Shown piece after piece: positions 1 through 11,349 of a stretch of DNA of 64,000 nt. A program made the translations under genes and the position numbers. The notes below the pieces were generated by a model. That model ran no database searches and had not been told where the DNA came from. It worked only from the letters and a program-made list of their open reading frames with translations. Numbering within the stretch: the stretch's first letter is position 1; the number at the start of each line of letters is the position of its first letter. The DNA is from Artemia franciscana (taxonomy: Eukaryota > Arthropoda > Branchiopoda > Anostraca > Artemiidae), in NCBI RefSeq assembly GCF_032884065.1, contig NW_027062617.1, forward strand, positions 62,001 to 126,000. Reading direction: 5' to 3'.

Positions 1-2500
1 ACATATATTTAAAAAGTACTCAAGTATTCCTTGGGGGAAAGATACCGCTTTTGATATCAGGCTGTAGCTTCTTGAAAATGCTGCAAAATGTTTGCTAGGA
101 TTTTGCTCTATTTCCTCTAATTGCTTAGAAATCTTAAGAAGTGTCTCGCTCTTTTTCACAAGTGTACTCTATGAAGGATATTGCTTTGAGAACAAAAGCG
201 GTACTATCATGAGCAGAAGACAAAAACCTGTAAGATGATTGCAACCATTTTTCGATGTATTTTCCTGTTTTCCAATAGTCTCTTAGAATATTTTCAGCTA
301 CCTGAAATTTTTACAAGTTTTTTGCCAGAAAGAATTGTTTCAGATCGCCCTAGAGACCAGATTGACAAGCTGGTATAATTAACCTGCTATTTCCGCCAAT
401 GAATAAGTGAATAAGGTCTCTAGAGAATTGAGAGACAGAAGGTTACCCTAACTTCGATTTTGAACCTCGATGTTTTCAAGTTCACTTAATCACGGCCTTA
501 AGGATTGTATCCTGTAGTTTATCATCGGAACATAGGATGCATAGAAACAGAGGAATAGAGCCACTATCAGACCGATAGATGTTGCCAACTATTAAGTCCA
601 CATTCAATGTCGATGAGCAGCGATTCAGACATCTTCATTTTACTGAAGATTATGTGATTACTCATTTAGAGTCTGCTTGTTTTAATTTTGAATTATTATA
701 TGACGTTATGTCTCTTCATCTCAAATTTCAGTGTGGCTCTTTACTCTTCTTTGAAAAACTTCTTTTTTGAAAAACTGTTTTTTAATTAACAATTAGAAAT
801 GTTTTTCTAGCTGAAACTACAGCGTTCAAAAAACTGTAATCGAAGGTAATGATGTCCAAACATGGGTGTCTAGTTAAGCATATTTAGAAACCAGGGTTAA
901 GAGAAAACATATCCCCCAAAAGTGTGAAGTCAAAGTACATTATAAGTTAAACTTATAATTCTAGTCTTTTCAAAGGGGTGAGGGCACTTTAGACCAATAT
1001 CAAATGAAAATGGTGATTATATAAGCATCGCCTCTCCGTCATCTCTGACTTCGAGCGTTTTCACTCGAAATAAATTTTGGCTGATTTATCATCACTGTTT
1101 TATATATCCAGCTTCAAATTCCTTCTAGTTTTCCCAAATGGTGGCTTTTGTTTACGATGTATTGTTGAAGATATGTTATTATAAATCAGTATTATTAATT
1201 TCTTGCAGGCAGGTCTGTGCAACTCATAGACCCTTGAAGAAGGCTTACCAACCTTGCCCTAGAAGAAGGCTTACCAACCTGAATAAAACTCGTTTGAAAT
1301 CAAGCCGAAAATTTTCTTGAATTTTCCTGAAGGTCCTAGATACAAGTAAGTAACAATTTGCTAGAGGGTTTTAGAATAGACAGTTTATCAGTATCAGTGC
1401 AGAGCCAAGCTTTGATTCATCCTGAGGGCGAGGCAAACTGGGGTCTGGGGGGCAGTTGCCCCTTGCCCCATATTAAACTACGCCCTGCAAACTTAATGCC
1501 TTCTCTAAATCTTGGTTTATAAGGTTCTAAAGATTGGAAAATCTATTTCATAAATTTACAAAAAAGAACCTAGATTTACTGCTGAAAGAATATGAATTGC
1601 ATTTCCAAAATCTCTAGCCAATAAAAAGTAAGAGAATACGAAATTAAGGTATAACGGTAAATGTTATACCTTAAATTAAAGTAAAACATTAAATTAAAAA
1701 TCAAGTTAAGCCTATTTTTTTCAAAATTCAGATTATTAAGATATTAGGACAGAACCTATCATCTATGCAATTTTCAAAGCCCTAGAAATAAGAAAAGGGT
1801 GGAGATAATTACTTGATTAATCCTTTCCAGGGTATATTTGAGGACCTGCTACGTTAGAGTTGAATTTTTTAACACTAAAAATGAAAGGGTGGGTGCTTAT
1901 AACCATGTTTTATAACCATCTAAAATCTACTTTTGGTATAATGACTGCTCTTCGCTTTTTTTATCTAAAAAATTTCACTTTTTCTGTGTATTAGGAAAAA
2001 AATTTACTTCTTTAGTGTAATTGGAGGCACGCATTAATTTAAGTTTCTTAATATTTTTAGTTTACTTTTCTTGGTCAACGGCAAATCCTGTATCAATTTT
2101 CATCTTCATTCTAGATTCTAACAATTTAGATCCTCACTAACTTCTTCATACTAACCTTTACGAATTATTGGCGGAATTGTTTTGATGCTCTTCAGTTTTG
2201 TCGTATGATCCGAGAGCGTATGAACGTAAGAGGACAATATGCAAAATGTCCAGTCATTAATCATTCATTTCATTTTGCACTTCCGTATTTCTTTTTTTCT
2301 TTTATGACATCGAAAATAATTCCATTTTGGAATGATAGAAAAGAGAATATCTTTTGCTTAAAGTTTTCAGGACACTTTATTGCTTAATCCAAACTATGGC
2401 CTGTTGTTTTTGTTTTTGCTTAGAAAATTTGAATCAGAGTCGTTCAAAGGCGGGAGTACGACCAGTGCATCTGCCCAGTGCACCGTGGCTCGTGGGGTGC
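1..2500. other. AT-rich stretch without a recognisable gene
   Basis: Every reading frame is closed at short intervals and no motif of a known family is visible. Positions 1233-1281 hold a direct duplication of a phrase like GAAGGCTTACCAACCT, just downstream of a good splice-acceptor-like tract ending TTTCTTGCAG near 1208. The frame after that acceptor is open to 1320, but its protein resembles nothing I know. Positions 1440-1490 carry G/C runs of the kind seen at ends of degraded DNA transposons elsewhere in the window. Confidence 0.5.
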
Positions 2501-2740
2501 GGCAGGGGCGTTGCACACTTTGATCAAATTTTTCACTTTAATTCGGCTTATTCTGCTTCAATTCGAGTCTTGGGGGGGGGAGGGACTGTGATTAATTTTG
2601 TTCCGGATACCACTAACACTAGGAAGGTCTCTGCCTATAATGGAAACTATTCAACAGCATTCAATTTCGGTAAATTTTGAACTCATTTTGTGTCCTTCAA
2701 TGTTCACACCAGCAAATTGATTCATACGGTTTCATTTCGT

Positions 2741-3300
2741 GCATTCTCGGTGACATCCCATGGAGTTCTTGGGATAAATTAATGCATTGCTGGCACCATT
2801 TTTTTTAACTCTCGACGCATTTTTTTTTTCTTTTTTTTTTTAGCTGTCGCCCGTTTCTTTTTTATGTGTATGATTCTTTTTCTGAGAGTCTCAGCTACTT
2901 TTCTCGTAATCTTGGCTCCCTTTTGGTGCACTCTCGGTCACATCCCTTGAAGTTCTTGGGAAAAATTGATGCATTGCCGGTACCATTTTCTCAACTCTCG
3001 GTACAACAATTTTTTGTGTGTGATTTTTTTTTCTTTTCCTGAGAAACTCAGCTACTTTTCTTACAATCTCTGCTCCATTTTGCGCATTCTCGGTGACATC
3101 CCTTGGAGTTCTTGGGGAAAAATACTGCACTCTCGACATTGTTTTTTAATTCTCAGCACAACATTATTTTTGTGTGGGTTTCTTTATGTATGTATGATTT
3201 TTTTTACTGATGGTCTCAGCTGCTTTTCTTGCAGCGATTCCATTTTGTGCATCTTCTGTGACGGTTCTCGGAGTTTTCGGTTACACTTCCTGGAATCTCC
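2741..3300. repeat. Degenerate tandem repeat, 156-187 bp period
   Basis: The phrase GCATTCTCGGTGACATCCC followed by TGGAGTTCTTGGG recurs near 2741, 2928 and 3084, and a worn fourth copy starts near 3249. Spacings are about 187, 156 and 165 bp. Each unit also contains a poly-T tract and a GTTTCTTT-like block, so the spacing varies mostly through homopolymer length. Open frames on both strands here come from this repetition and have no recognisable domain. Confidence 0.75.
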
Positions 3301-3399
3301 GTTCCAGTTTATGCAATCTTGGATTTTTACCTCGAAAACATATCAGTATGTTGATGATCTGTATTTTTTTATGACAATCTTATTCAAACCCTGAAACCC

Positions 3400-3650
3400 C
3401 TTGATACAACCATGATCAGGGATGAATTTGATTGGAGGATTGCGCACGGGCGGTACTACCCCATAGATTCGCCCCCCCCCCCCAGAATTTTCAAAATGTT
3501 GGGTTTTAGGATATTTTAATTGAAAAATACCTTTTTATTGGTATTTTCATTAGAAAAGAATAAAAAACTACGGAGTAACTCCCCCCCCCCAAGATTTTGT
3601 AAAATCAGTTCCCCCCTTACATTTTCGTGAATTGACGCCCCTGAGAGCAA
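3400..3650. other. Fragment of a C-run-containing transposon-like repeat
   Basis: Two poly-C runs (about 3472-3483 and 3581-3590) flank an AT-rich stretch and are followed by a GACGCCCCTG end near 3643. This motif is the complement of CAGGGGCG, which opens other repeats in the window. A related arrangement, with a similar phrase around TTGGTATTTT, occurs at 61660-61790. No target-site duplication could be matched, so the boundaries are uncertain. Confidence 0.4.
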
Positions 3651-3986
3651 TTTATATTTACTGATTTATTGCTTAAAAGCAAACCTCTGAAAAATAAAAG
3701 TTTTAAATAGCAAATAGGCTAGTTTAAGCTTTCCTATCTGATGCAAATTGAAGTGAAATATCAGGAAAATATGCGAGTTAAATTTTCAGCAACATTTGAG
3801 TTTAAAAAATTACAAGTAGCGACTTGGGTACATTACTTTATTTCAGTACACAACAACTCTTTCATTGACCTTCGTCATGTTTTATGCTATATTTAACTGG
3901 ATTTGAAAAACAAGATTGGTTGCACGTGGAATTAGCCAGAACATAGCAATGCCCAGAGTATAAGAGGAGCAAAAACTGGTTACGAT

Positions 3987-4130
3987 CGCATTAACTTATC
4001 ACACTACCCTATTACATATTAAGACGAAACGGGTAATCTGGGCTTTTTTACTTTTTCGCATTAAATTATGACACTACCCTATTATGTATTAAGACGGTAC
4101 GATTAATCTACTGTATATTGTTTGGTATTA
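3987..4130. repeat. Two-copy tandem duplication, 70-bp period
   Basis: A unit beginning CGCATTAAnTTATnACACTA and containing CCCTATTA followed by TATTAAGACG occurs at about 3987 and again at about 4057. The copies differ at several positions, so the duplication is not recent. Confidence 0.7.
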
Positions 4131-4321
4131 GCTTAATTCGTACTCTTCAAAAGATAGTATGCATGCAACATGCAAATATGATTTCTCGAGAAAGGGTTTT
4201 TCACCCATCATGCTGCATATGCTAACACATCTGATGAATTAATTTATTCATCACGACTGATTGTCCGTAAGCATGGAGAATCCTGAGAAATCCGGCCGAT
4301 AGGCTGCTCACTTATGTAGCA

Positions 4322-4329
4322 CCACATGT
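4322..4329. other. Left 8-bp target-site duplication of hAT-like element
   Basis: CCACATGT stands immediately before the left end of the element and recurs exactly at 7695-7702, immediately after its right end. Eight-base duplications are the hallmark of hAT-superfamily insertion. Confidence 0.8.
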
Positions 4330-7300
4330 AAGTGGCGGATCCAGGGGGTGCCCCCCCCAAAGAGGTGATGGATTTGTGTTTGGGACTGTTTGCTCTGGTT
4401 TAGGTTGGGAGGAAAGTTATTTTTTTGTAATTGGTTTTTAATAGTTGAGATTTTAATAAGTTTTTAATTATTAAGATTATTTCTTTTGTAGATAAGTTTG
4501 AAACAAGGTTTTAGCCACTTTGTGCGGTCTTTGTTAGATTTTACTAATGTTGCATACCACCAAAAAGTACTTGATTAAATTTAGGTCTATCAAGTGAATG
4601 TGTCCGTATTACCACAAAAGCCAACTGGGAGGCGAAAATCTTCTTTTCGTAAGAACAAGGAGGGGGAATTTGAAATCCTAGCTTCTTTAGGCTGTCAAAA
4701 TGATATTTCAGGATTGTGCTGTCATAACGGGGCTGAAAAGCAAAATATTCACTTCTTGTTACTGTCAAAAATTTGTTTTCCAGTTTTGTATGACACTGAG
4801 GTGAAGAAATTGATATCATTACTGTTTGGCTGTCTATTTCGGTTTTTCGAGTTTGCTTTTTCGTAAAGCAGGGTCGTTTTTCAATAATGTTGTTTTTTGG
4901 GGGATTTGTGTAATAAAAAGTAAATGTGTAAGAAGTGCAAAAATTATTAATTTAATTTTATGACTATGATGAGGAAATGGTGGCCACTTTACTGCCTATT
5001 TTCCTCTAATTAAAGCTCTGCATTATATGACATGTCACCTCCTCTGTCCATCCTAAAACATTAAAATAAAGGCCAAACTCTTTAGAACGTTAATAAAAGT
5101 GCGTATATACTCCTTACAATTTCGACTAAAAAGTCGAAATACTCCTTCCAAGGTCGGAGTAACCATTTAAGAAAAATTAATTTTTGAAAAATTGTTTGTA
5201 AAAGAAGGCAAATAACTATGTGTTTTTTATCTAGCTGGTATAGATGGGTCTCCAAATTCTCATTTTGAATCAGAAAAATGGTACCGATTTTTTTTTCAAA
5301 CATTTAGTAATAAAATGTTAATAAAAAGTGGAAATTCATACAACTTGAGTTAACCACGGAAATTGAATACAACTACAATACTACTTAAGAATTTCTCACC
5401 TTGTCAATACCAACCAATCACGAAATATAGTTATGTTCTTGTATAGGGGTTGCATTTATTTGTCCATAAAATTGTCTAAACTGCTATATATACCGCTGAG
5501 GATTCTTATACTTATTTTGATACATTCCATCCAATCATATTTCCACGATATGTTGTTTATAAATCAAAATTTTTACAGGTCAATTCTTTTACTTAATGCT
5601 AAATCTGAGTCAATTTTCAAATTTTGTATTTGTGCTGACGTATCGAGACGTATCGAGATTTAAATGTCTCAAATGAATATCTGAAAATCTCAAGATTAAA
5701 AAGAAATAACTAGAAATCTACCACAGCTTGAAACTGGGAATTTAAATAACCAATCTATACCTACAAATACAAAAATAACAAACACATAACAATCTGTTTT
5801 TTAAAGAGGATTTTGACTCATATACTTAGTTTGCAGCAAATACTTTTCTGCATCTGTATTTGAGTTCATATTTTTCTGACGATTTTGGTCTTTGTTGAAA
5901 TATTTTTGGATGACTAGAAGAGGAAATACTACCGAAGAGCTTTAAACTGACATGACTCTAGAATGACAGGACTAGCCATTCTAAACATTCACCTAAATAT
6001 TGAGGTAGAAATCGACCGTGTAATAACTAGATATGGCGGGAGTGGAAATCGAGAAATAGACTTTTTCTTATAAAAGCGTGAATTCTGTAATTTAAGCGAA
6101 ATATATCGAACTTTAAAACGTGGAAAAAAACGCTATGTTGTTATGAAAAGTAGGATTTTCATTGCTAAATTTTTGAGAAATCGTCAAAGTTGACACTAAT
6201 TATTCATACACTATTTTCAAAATGAAACAGTGATTAGTTAATGCTTTATTGCCTATACTTAAAACCCTCGTTTTAAATGTTTTCTATGCATTTCTATTTG
6301 TTACATTATGACAAGGAAAACATTCTGTTTTTGTTACATTCCTAAAAGAACTAGTATTTAAGGCAGGATGCACTCTCAAGGAATTTTCCTATACCTCCCA
6401 TGTTAAACATTTGAAGTTTGCCTGACATTCCTGAATTAGTGATTTCGGCGGTTTTTATGCCAATAGAAATAAAAAATCTGGTGAATATTTTGATCTAATC
6501 AAATCTTAAAGCCGATAATTATTATTTTTATAATTTCAAAATAATTATAAAACCTGTTTCTGATTTGCATTCTAGATTGCTATGCTTGACACTGTTGTTG
6601 TGGGGTATCAAAAAAAGAGCAAAAAGTTTTCTATTCAGCAATTAAAAACTTATTTCTGTAATATATACTTCCTGGCTGCAGTCCCTTCAAATATTTTGTT
6701 TATTTGTATTCCGAAGTCAAAAATTCCCCTCAAAAGACTAGATTCAGCTGTAATCGGAGCGCGTGAGAATGCATAAATCACACCAAGGAACTAACTACTC
6801 GGATTGTTCAGGAGCGATTCGGTCAACTATTAGTTAGCTGTAACCTGTTTAAACAGATTCTAGAGAATAAGTAGCGTGCAGACATCAAACTGCCGGTTAA
6901 TAAATACATATAAGAAATTATATTGTATAAATAATTACAAGAAGAATTACTAAGGATAACCTGCACCTAGTCGTAACTTTGAGTGAGAAACCCCTTAAGT
7001 TCAACCCTCTTATGTTTGTTTAGTTGAAGCGACGAAGAAAACTGATACCTTTGTATTTGACCGAATTGCCGCCTAAGAAAAAGAATTGACTAAGGAGTTA
7101 AATTTTTGGACTTTGGCTAGGCCTTAATGGTTAATATATCTTTTGCGAATATACAAGTTCTATATTTATCCTCATTTCCTACTCTTCATTACTATCATAG
7201 TTACTAAGGGATGCCACAAAGTTAGGCAACATGCTAAATGGTTTGACCCATACAAATTGTCACAAAGAGTGCATGATCCCAAAAGATGGTTCAAGATTTT

Positions 7301-7694
7301 TGTTTTTTTTTTTTTTTTGACAATATAGAGATTAATACACTCACTATAGTGGTCAGAAGTGTAAAGGTAAAAATTTATGCAGAAAATGTTAAATATCATT
7401 TGTTTTATAGATGGTGAACAGCTTTTTATTTTATTTTTATGGCAGGATGGTTTTTATAACTTACTATTTTTTGCATCAATCTTTTTATACCATTTCAATT
7501 TCAATAGATTTATTAGAACTTTAACCCTCTCCAGGTTTTGGATTAAATTTACGACCATTTCCACTACCTACTACGACGCATAGTTGTCGAGGTTCCCTTT
7601 AAATTGTAGGCATTTCTGTGTTCCCAAGTTTATCCGAGCAACCTATTATGCGCCTCCCCCCCCTCCAGTAACGAAAATTCTAGATCCACCCCTG
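4330..7694. mobile_element. Non-autonomous hAT-like DNA transposon, 3365 bp
   Basis: The left end reads AAGTGGCGGATCCAG. The reverse complement of the right end reads CAGGGGTGGATCTAG; 11 of 15 terminal positions agree. Both ends are flanked by the identical octamer CCACATGT. Short terminal inverted repeats starting CA(G)nGGCGGATC with an 8-bp duplication fit the hAT superfamily. Inside there is no transposase: all frames are short and unrelated to the hAT catalytic or dimerisation domains, so mobilisation would need an enzyme in trans. From about 5580 the interior matches a second copy at 11350-12636, apart from a 0.76-kb segment present only here. Runs of C and G just inside each end resemble other elements in this window. 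Confidence 0.75.
6361..7124. other. Segment inside hAT-like copy A absent from copy B
   Basis: Copy A and copy B align through AACTAGTATTTA (6349-6360 in A) and again from TAATGGTTAATATATC (about 7124 in A). In B these two points are contiguous near 12100. The extra 764 bp is therefore either an insertion in A or a deletion in B. Its edges are AGGCAGGATG and CTAGGCCT, sharing only AGGC in inverted orientation next to a possible TA duplication. It carries no recognisable gene. Confidence 0.5.
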
Positions 7695-7702
7695 CCACAT
7701 GT
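7695..7702. other. Right 8-bp target-site duplication of hAT-like element
   Basis: CCACATGT directly follows the right terminus CCACCCCTG and is identical to the octamer at 4322-4329. Confidence 0.8.
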
Positions 7703-7874
7703 GGTGCACTCTTGCCATGCTGCGACTCCAAAAGCTCCGTGTAGCTTATTTCCATCACTCTTACCACGTGGCGCGGTAACCCCCTGTGTCCGACAAAGCA
7801 AAGAAGAGTGGAATCACGTTCTTTTAGTATCTTTTGATTTAGTTCAAATTTCCCCTCAATATTCTAAATGTAGA

Positions 7875-7935
7875 ACCGGGGTAGCAGTAGCAGTAGTGAA
7901 AACAATAGTAGTGGTGGTGTTTGTAGTAGTAGCGT
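7875..7935. repeat. Imperfect GTA/GTG trinucleotide microsatellite
   Basis: The stretch is dominated by AGT/GTA and GTG triplets, interrupted once by GAAAACAATA. The valine-rich open frame here is a by-product of the repeat. Confidence 0.7.
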
Positions 7936-8159
7936 ACAAATATTACCATGATCAGCTCTCTTATCATTTCCTGAAAGTTCCGAATTAATATGCTCATTCA
8001 TTCCTGAGTTACACCCTTTTAACTGCCCGTATACACATAATGTGGTTTTGATTTAGTTCAACAGTACCCTCAACCGTCTCTGAAAGGCTCATTTGAATGC
8101 CCTTTATCTTTTTTGAAAGAAAAGCTCAAACATGCATAACTTTCTCAATGCCACAAATA

Positions 8160-9060
8160 ATATGTAAACGGTGAGCGAACTGCCTAACTTACAGCCCTTG
8201 TTCTGGGGGCTGTGAGGGGGCTGATGTACCCAAAAGCATAATTACAACAATGCTGAGGAATGTAGACATATGAAAATGTTGATGTTTGTTTTGAAAAATG
8301 ATGGTTGTGGGAGGGGAAGGGGCTGGTTGCATTTAATTCACTTTTTACTGTTAAAAGGAGCACTATAACTTCCAATTTCCAATCAAATTAGGCCTATCCA
8401 AAGTTTATCCGGTCACCCATTCCATAGAAACCTTATATACCTTGAGGGCATAACTTACAACCCTTGTCGTGAGGGCTCTGGGAGGATGGGGAGGGTTAAT
8501 CTTCCAAGGCATAATTACTGGACCTTTCAACTATGATAAATAAAAGGGCTATCTAAAAATTTTGATTGGCTGAATCTGGAGAAATGATGGGTAGGATAGT
8601 TGCCCACCATTTGTTGTTGACTATTAAAAAGGACAATAAAACTTGCAATTTCCAATCGAATGAGTCCCTTTCGAAGTCTCTACGACAACTCTTTCCATAC
8701 CAAGGTCCCTAGTCTAAAAAGAAGTACATTGTGCCCGCATCGCTCTTTACTTATGCGGCGCAATCGCGCTGCCTATGATCTGTAGACTGTTTGATTAACA
8801 AATGGCTATCTAAAATTTTCCATCAGATTCATTTCAGGAAAATATGATGTTGGAGATGGGGGGTAGGTGCCTTTCGATATGTCTGACTCTTAAAAACGGC
8901 GCTATAATTCCTGATTACCAATCCAATAAGCCACCTTCAAGATTTATACGACCACCCTTTCTATAAAACTCTTATGATCCCCTAGGGCATAAATTAAAAT
9001 CTTTGCCCTGAGGCCTTTGGGGGGGGGTATCATCCTCAAAGATAAAATTTCTAGATCTTT
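8160..9060. repeat. Three diverged tandem-like units related to the Q family
   Basis: Units near 8180-8430, 8450-8710 and 8840-9060 share the order: GGCATAAnTTAnAACCC, a G-rich stretch, CTTTCAACTA, GGCTATCTAAAA, then a Cn-rich block, AAAGG(A/C)GCACTATAA, and CCAATC(A/C)AAT. The same order of phrases occurs in the middle of the Q elements (for example 17300-17430 and 38190-38330, where it reads GGCTATCTCA and a CCCCACAG block). This is most simply an old, tandemly duplicated relative of Q's central segment. No gene is visible. Confidence 0.55.
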
Positions 9061-9144
9061 CAACTACAATGAAGAAAATGGTACTAAGGTACCATTGGTA
9101 CCTCATTATAATGGTATAATGGTACCTAAGGTACTTTTGAAACT

Positions 9145-9151
<7 letters not shown>

Positions 9152-9237
<86 letters not shown>
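9152..9237. repeat. (TA)n microsatellite
   Basis: Uninterrupted TA dinucleotides for about 86 bp. The tyrosine/isoleucine frame through it is not a gene. It lies just upstream of a non-LTR retrotransposon fragment. Confidence 0.95.
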
Positions 9238-9240
<3 letters not shown>

Positions 9241-9574
9241 ATTACAAGATTTTTGCTCTGCAGGCAATTTAATGTCTTTTTATACTTATTCAGAGATTCA
9301 GAGATGTTTTAATATTACAGCAAGCCAGATTTTATGACATTTGCTCCAAGCCAGACATCAATGTCAAAGTCAGTAATCTAAATAGCCTACTTCAGGAAAA
9401 TTTTCATGCTTGTTTCCCGACTAAAGTTGTTACCGCTACAGATGCTGAGAAACCTTTACCGTTAAATTGCTGATCACAAGCTACCTCAAGGACCTAATTA
9501 AGACTCGCTGCCGTCTTCACAGTAATGGCCATTCAGTTGTTTCAGCCAAGTTACGGAACTATATTGTCGAATAG

Positions 9575-10074
9575 AACAGACGAGCGAAGAGACAATATGT
9601 GAAGGACAAAATTATGCCTTTACTTACGACAGATCCACACAAATCGCAGTCGTCAGTAAAAAAAAACTTGCTGGTAAAGTGACACCCGGTGATTCTCTCA
9701 TTACTGAAGCAGAGATTAATAATTTAAGTGAAATTTCCGAATTTGCCGTTTACAGGGAACTTCCGAAGCTGAACAGGAACTGTGTGTCCTACCCTGGCGA
9801 GCTTCCTTTAAAGCTGTTGCGTGAATTCGGTATTTTCCTTGCCAAGCCCTCCTCCTCCATTATTAATCAATGTTTCCAAGAGCAAGTACTCCCTAGTCTT
9901 TTGAAGAGAGCGTACGTTCGTGCCATACCCAAAGCAAAGGGTTACAAATCTTGCAAAGAAATCCGACCTGTCTCAATAGCCCCGGACCTGTCTAAGGTGG
10001 CAAAAACGTTTGTGTACCGCGAGCTGATGTCACACGTCTCTCTCTATCTTGACCAAATCAGTACAGATGCTTGA
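9575..10074 (+). pseudogene. LINE-A pre-RT linker and RT N-terminal part
   Basis: One frame at 9575-9670 reads AKRQYVKDKIMPLL then TDPHKSQSSVKKNL, typical of the basic linker before LINE reverse transcriptase. An A-run near 9660 shifts the frame. From 9679 a 131-codon frame continues through LPSLLKRAYVRAIPKAKG and RPVSIAPDLSKVAKTFVYREL, matching RT motifs 0-2 (the PK and RPxS signatures). The stop at 10072-10074 is followed by the next RT segment in another frame. It is a dead relic, not an expressed gene. Confidence 0.85.
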
Positions 10075-10195
10075 AAGGAAGCAGTGCAATTGTCTACTTA
10101 GTGAGAGTGTATCACCTTGTTTTCGAGTCACTTTATCGAGGAAGTGTGATTGTCAATCTTCTCCTAGTTGATTACCGAAAAGTCTTTGACCTTAT
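10075..10195 (+). pseudogene. LINE-A RT palm motif A remnant
   Basis: The frame contains GSSAIVYLVRVYHLVFESL followed by VIVNLLLVDYRKVFDL at 10145-10192. This matches the RT catalytic motif A pattern LLDYSKAFD. The first catalytic aspartate is kept (VDY), but the usual KAFD is KVFD. The following segment lies in a different frame, so a frameshift falls near 10195. Confidence 0.8.
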
Positions 10196-10876
10196 TTGCC
10201 ACTTCATAACCGTGACAAATTTACGCACAATGGGTGCATGCAAACATATTCTCCTTTTAGTGGCCAATTTTTTCAAGACCATTTCCGGTGCGTCTACACC
10301 CTTTTCCCTGCAGACACCAACTTTGAATGGGCTGAGCTCACATGTGGTGCTCCGCAAGGCACAATAATTGCAGTGCTGTTGTTTTTGGCAGTTATAAACT
10401 TTGTCCTCTCTGAGTTTGAGGACAGGTTTAAGTACGTAGATGACTTGCCAGTTCTTCTTAAATATCTTATTGAAAACATTGAGACAATTCCTCAATTCAA
10501 TGATGCAATAATGACCAGCTTTAAAGACCAATGTATCAACACCATCTGCATCAACAGCCTTCAAATCAACGAAGGAAAAACCAAAATCCTTCTCTTTAAT
10601 CCTCTTAAGAGGGACTTTGTAAGTCCTTCTCCTCCATTTCCAAGTCTATCTTCGGCTGTAATTATCGATGTCACAAATATTGTTTACTGCTTGTTTAGTA
10701 CTTATGTTGGTAGTAGAATCAATAAAAAGTCAAATGGTGCATTTTTTACCCTTATCTTACAACTTCGTTTACGTATTTCTGTGTCCCAGCTTAAGACCAC
10801 TTATCTTACATACATCCGCCCAATTCTCAAGTATACTTGCCCTGTATGGGGCCCTCAAGTCAACAACACAATATAA
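10196..10876 (+). pseudogene. LINE-A RT motifs B-E and thumb remnant
   Basis: A 226-codon open frame includes LTCGAPQGTIIAVLLFLAVIN (motif B, near 10338-10400) and FKYVDDLPVLL (motif C, near 10430). The catalytic box is YVDD where most LINEs have YADD. Near 10780-10860 it reads YLTYIRPILKYTCPVWGPQ, the conserved C-terminal signature of CR1/Jockey-like LINEs. This is the best-preserved part of the element, although it starts out of frame with the upstream part. Confidence 0.85.
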
Positions 10877-10889
10877 CTAAGCGATCAAT

Positions 10890-11190
10890 TTGAGTTACCA
10901 AAATAAGAGCCTTTAGAGTTATTCTTTCAGACACTATGTAAGTTTTCAATCAGCATAATTTTTCCTACAACTACCGTCCCTTCACAAACGTTGTTAGGGT
11001 TGGATTTGCAAATTTGACCAATTTCTTCTTACCAGTGAAAAACATAGAGAGATTCTACCACCAGTTATGAGGAATACAATAAACACAAGGTCCGTTAACA
11101 AAGTGAGACTGGAATTTACTTACCTTTTTTTTACTTACTCTAAGAACAAACCGTTTCACCATTTCATTCGTTCTTTTTACATGTGAAAAA
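10890..11190 (+). pseudogene. LINE-A C-terminal tail remnant
   Basis: After a stop at 10876, one frame gives LPKIRAFRVILSDTM (about 10894-10938) and, after further stops, RTNRFTISFVLFTC (about 11142-11185). These match the end of CR1-like LINE proteins, where a KRALRIIL block is followed by a final TNRF-type block. Multiple stops lie between them. Beyond 11190 similarity is lost. Confidence 0.7.
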
Positions 11191-11265
11191 AGAACATGTT
11201 ACTCTATACATGTTTTTCCATTTACTCTAGTACATGTTTTTACATGTTAAAAACATGTTACTCGT

Positions 11266-11294
11266 AAAAACACGAGTTAAAGTCTCGTGTTTTT
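11266..11294. other. Short perfect hairpin
   Basis: AAAAACACGAG and CTCGTGTTTTT form 11-bp perfect arms around a 7-base loop. The preceding 60 bp hold several overlapping ACATGT/AACATGTT palindromes. The position, between the end of LINE-A and the start of hAT-like copy B, suggests a small insertion or junction scar. Confidence 0.7.
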
Positions 11295-11349
11295 TTTCTT
11301 GTTTTTGTTGTGAATACTGGTGTAATGGTTATTTATACCTGAAGAAATT

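Larger units (their letters stand above)
9300..11190 (+). mobile_element. Degenerate non-LTR retrotransposon (LINE-A)
   Basis: Successive frames carry, in correct order, a pre-RT linker (about 9575-9670), RT fingers and palm, the GAPQGT and YVDD motifs, and a C-terminal region ending near 11186. At least three frameshifts and several stops separate them. The endonuclease is missing, so the element is 5'-truncated, perhaps near the (TA)n array at 9237. No poly-A or microsatellite tail or target-site duplication could be assigned. The layout resembles CR1/Jockey-type LINEs, but the clade is not resolved by eye. Confidence 0.85.

Noticed and set aside
2354..2680. 108-codon frame with a glycine run
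   Set aside because: The glycine run comes from a G homopolymer and the remainder has no similarity to a known protein.
2503..3643. Possible hAT-like element from CAGGGGCGTTGC to GACGCCCCTG
   Set aside because: The termini share about 9 bases in inverted orientation, but the flanking octamers (GGGTGCGG and AGAGCAAT) do not match, so the ends probably belong to different elements.
9017..9241. Frame ending in alternating Tyr-Ile
   Set aside because: It is only translation of a (TA)n microsatellite; the same occurs at 34043-34234 and 36332-36596.
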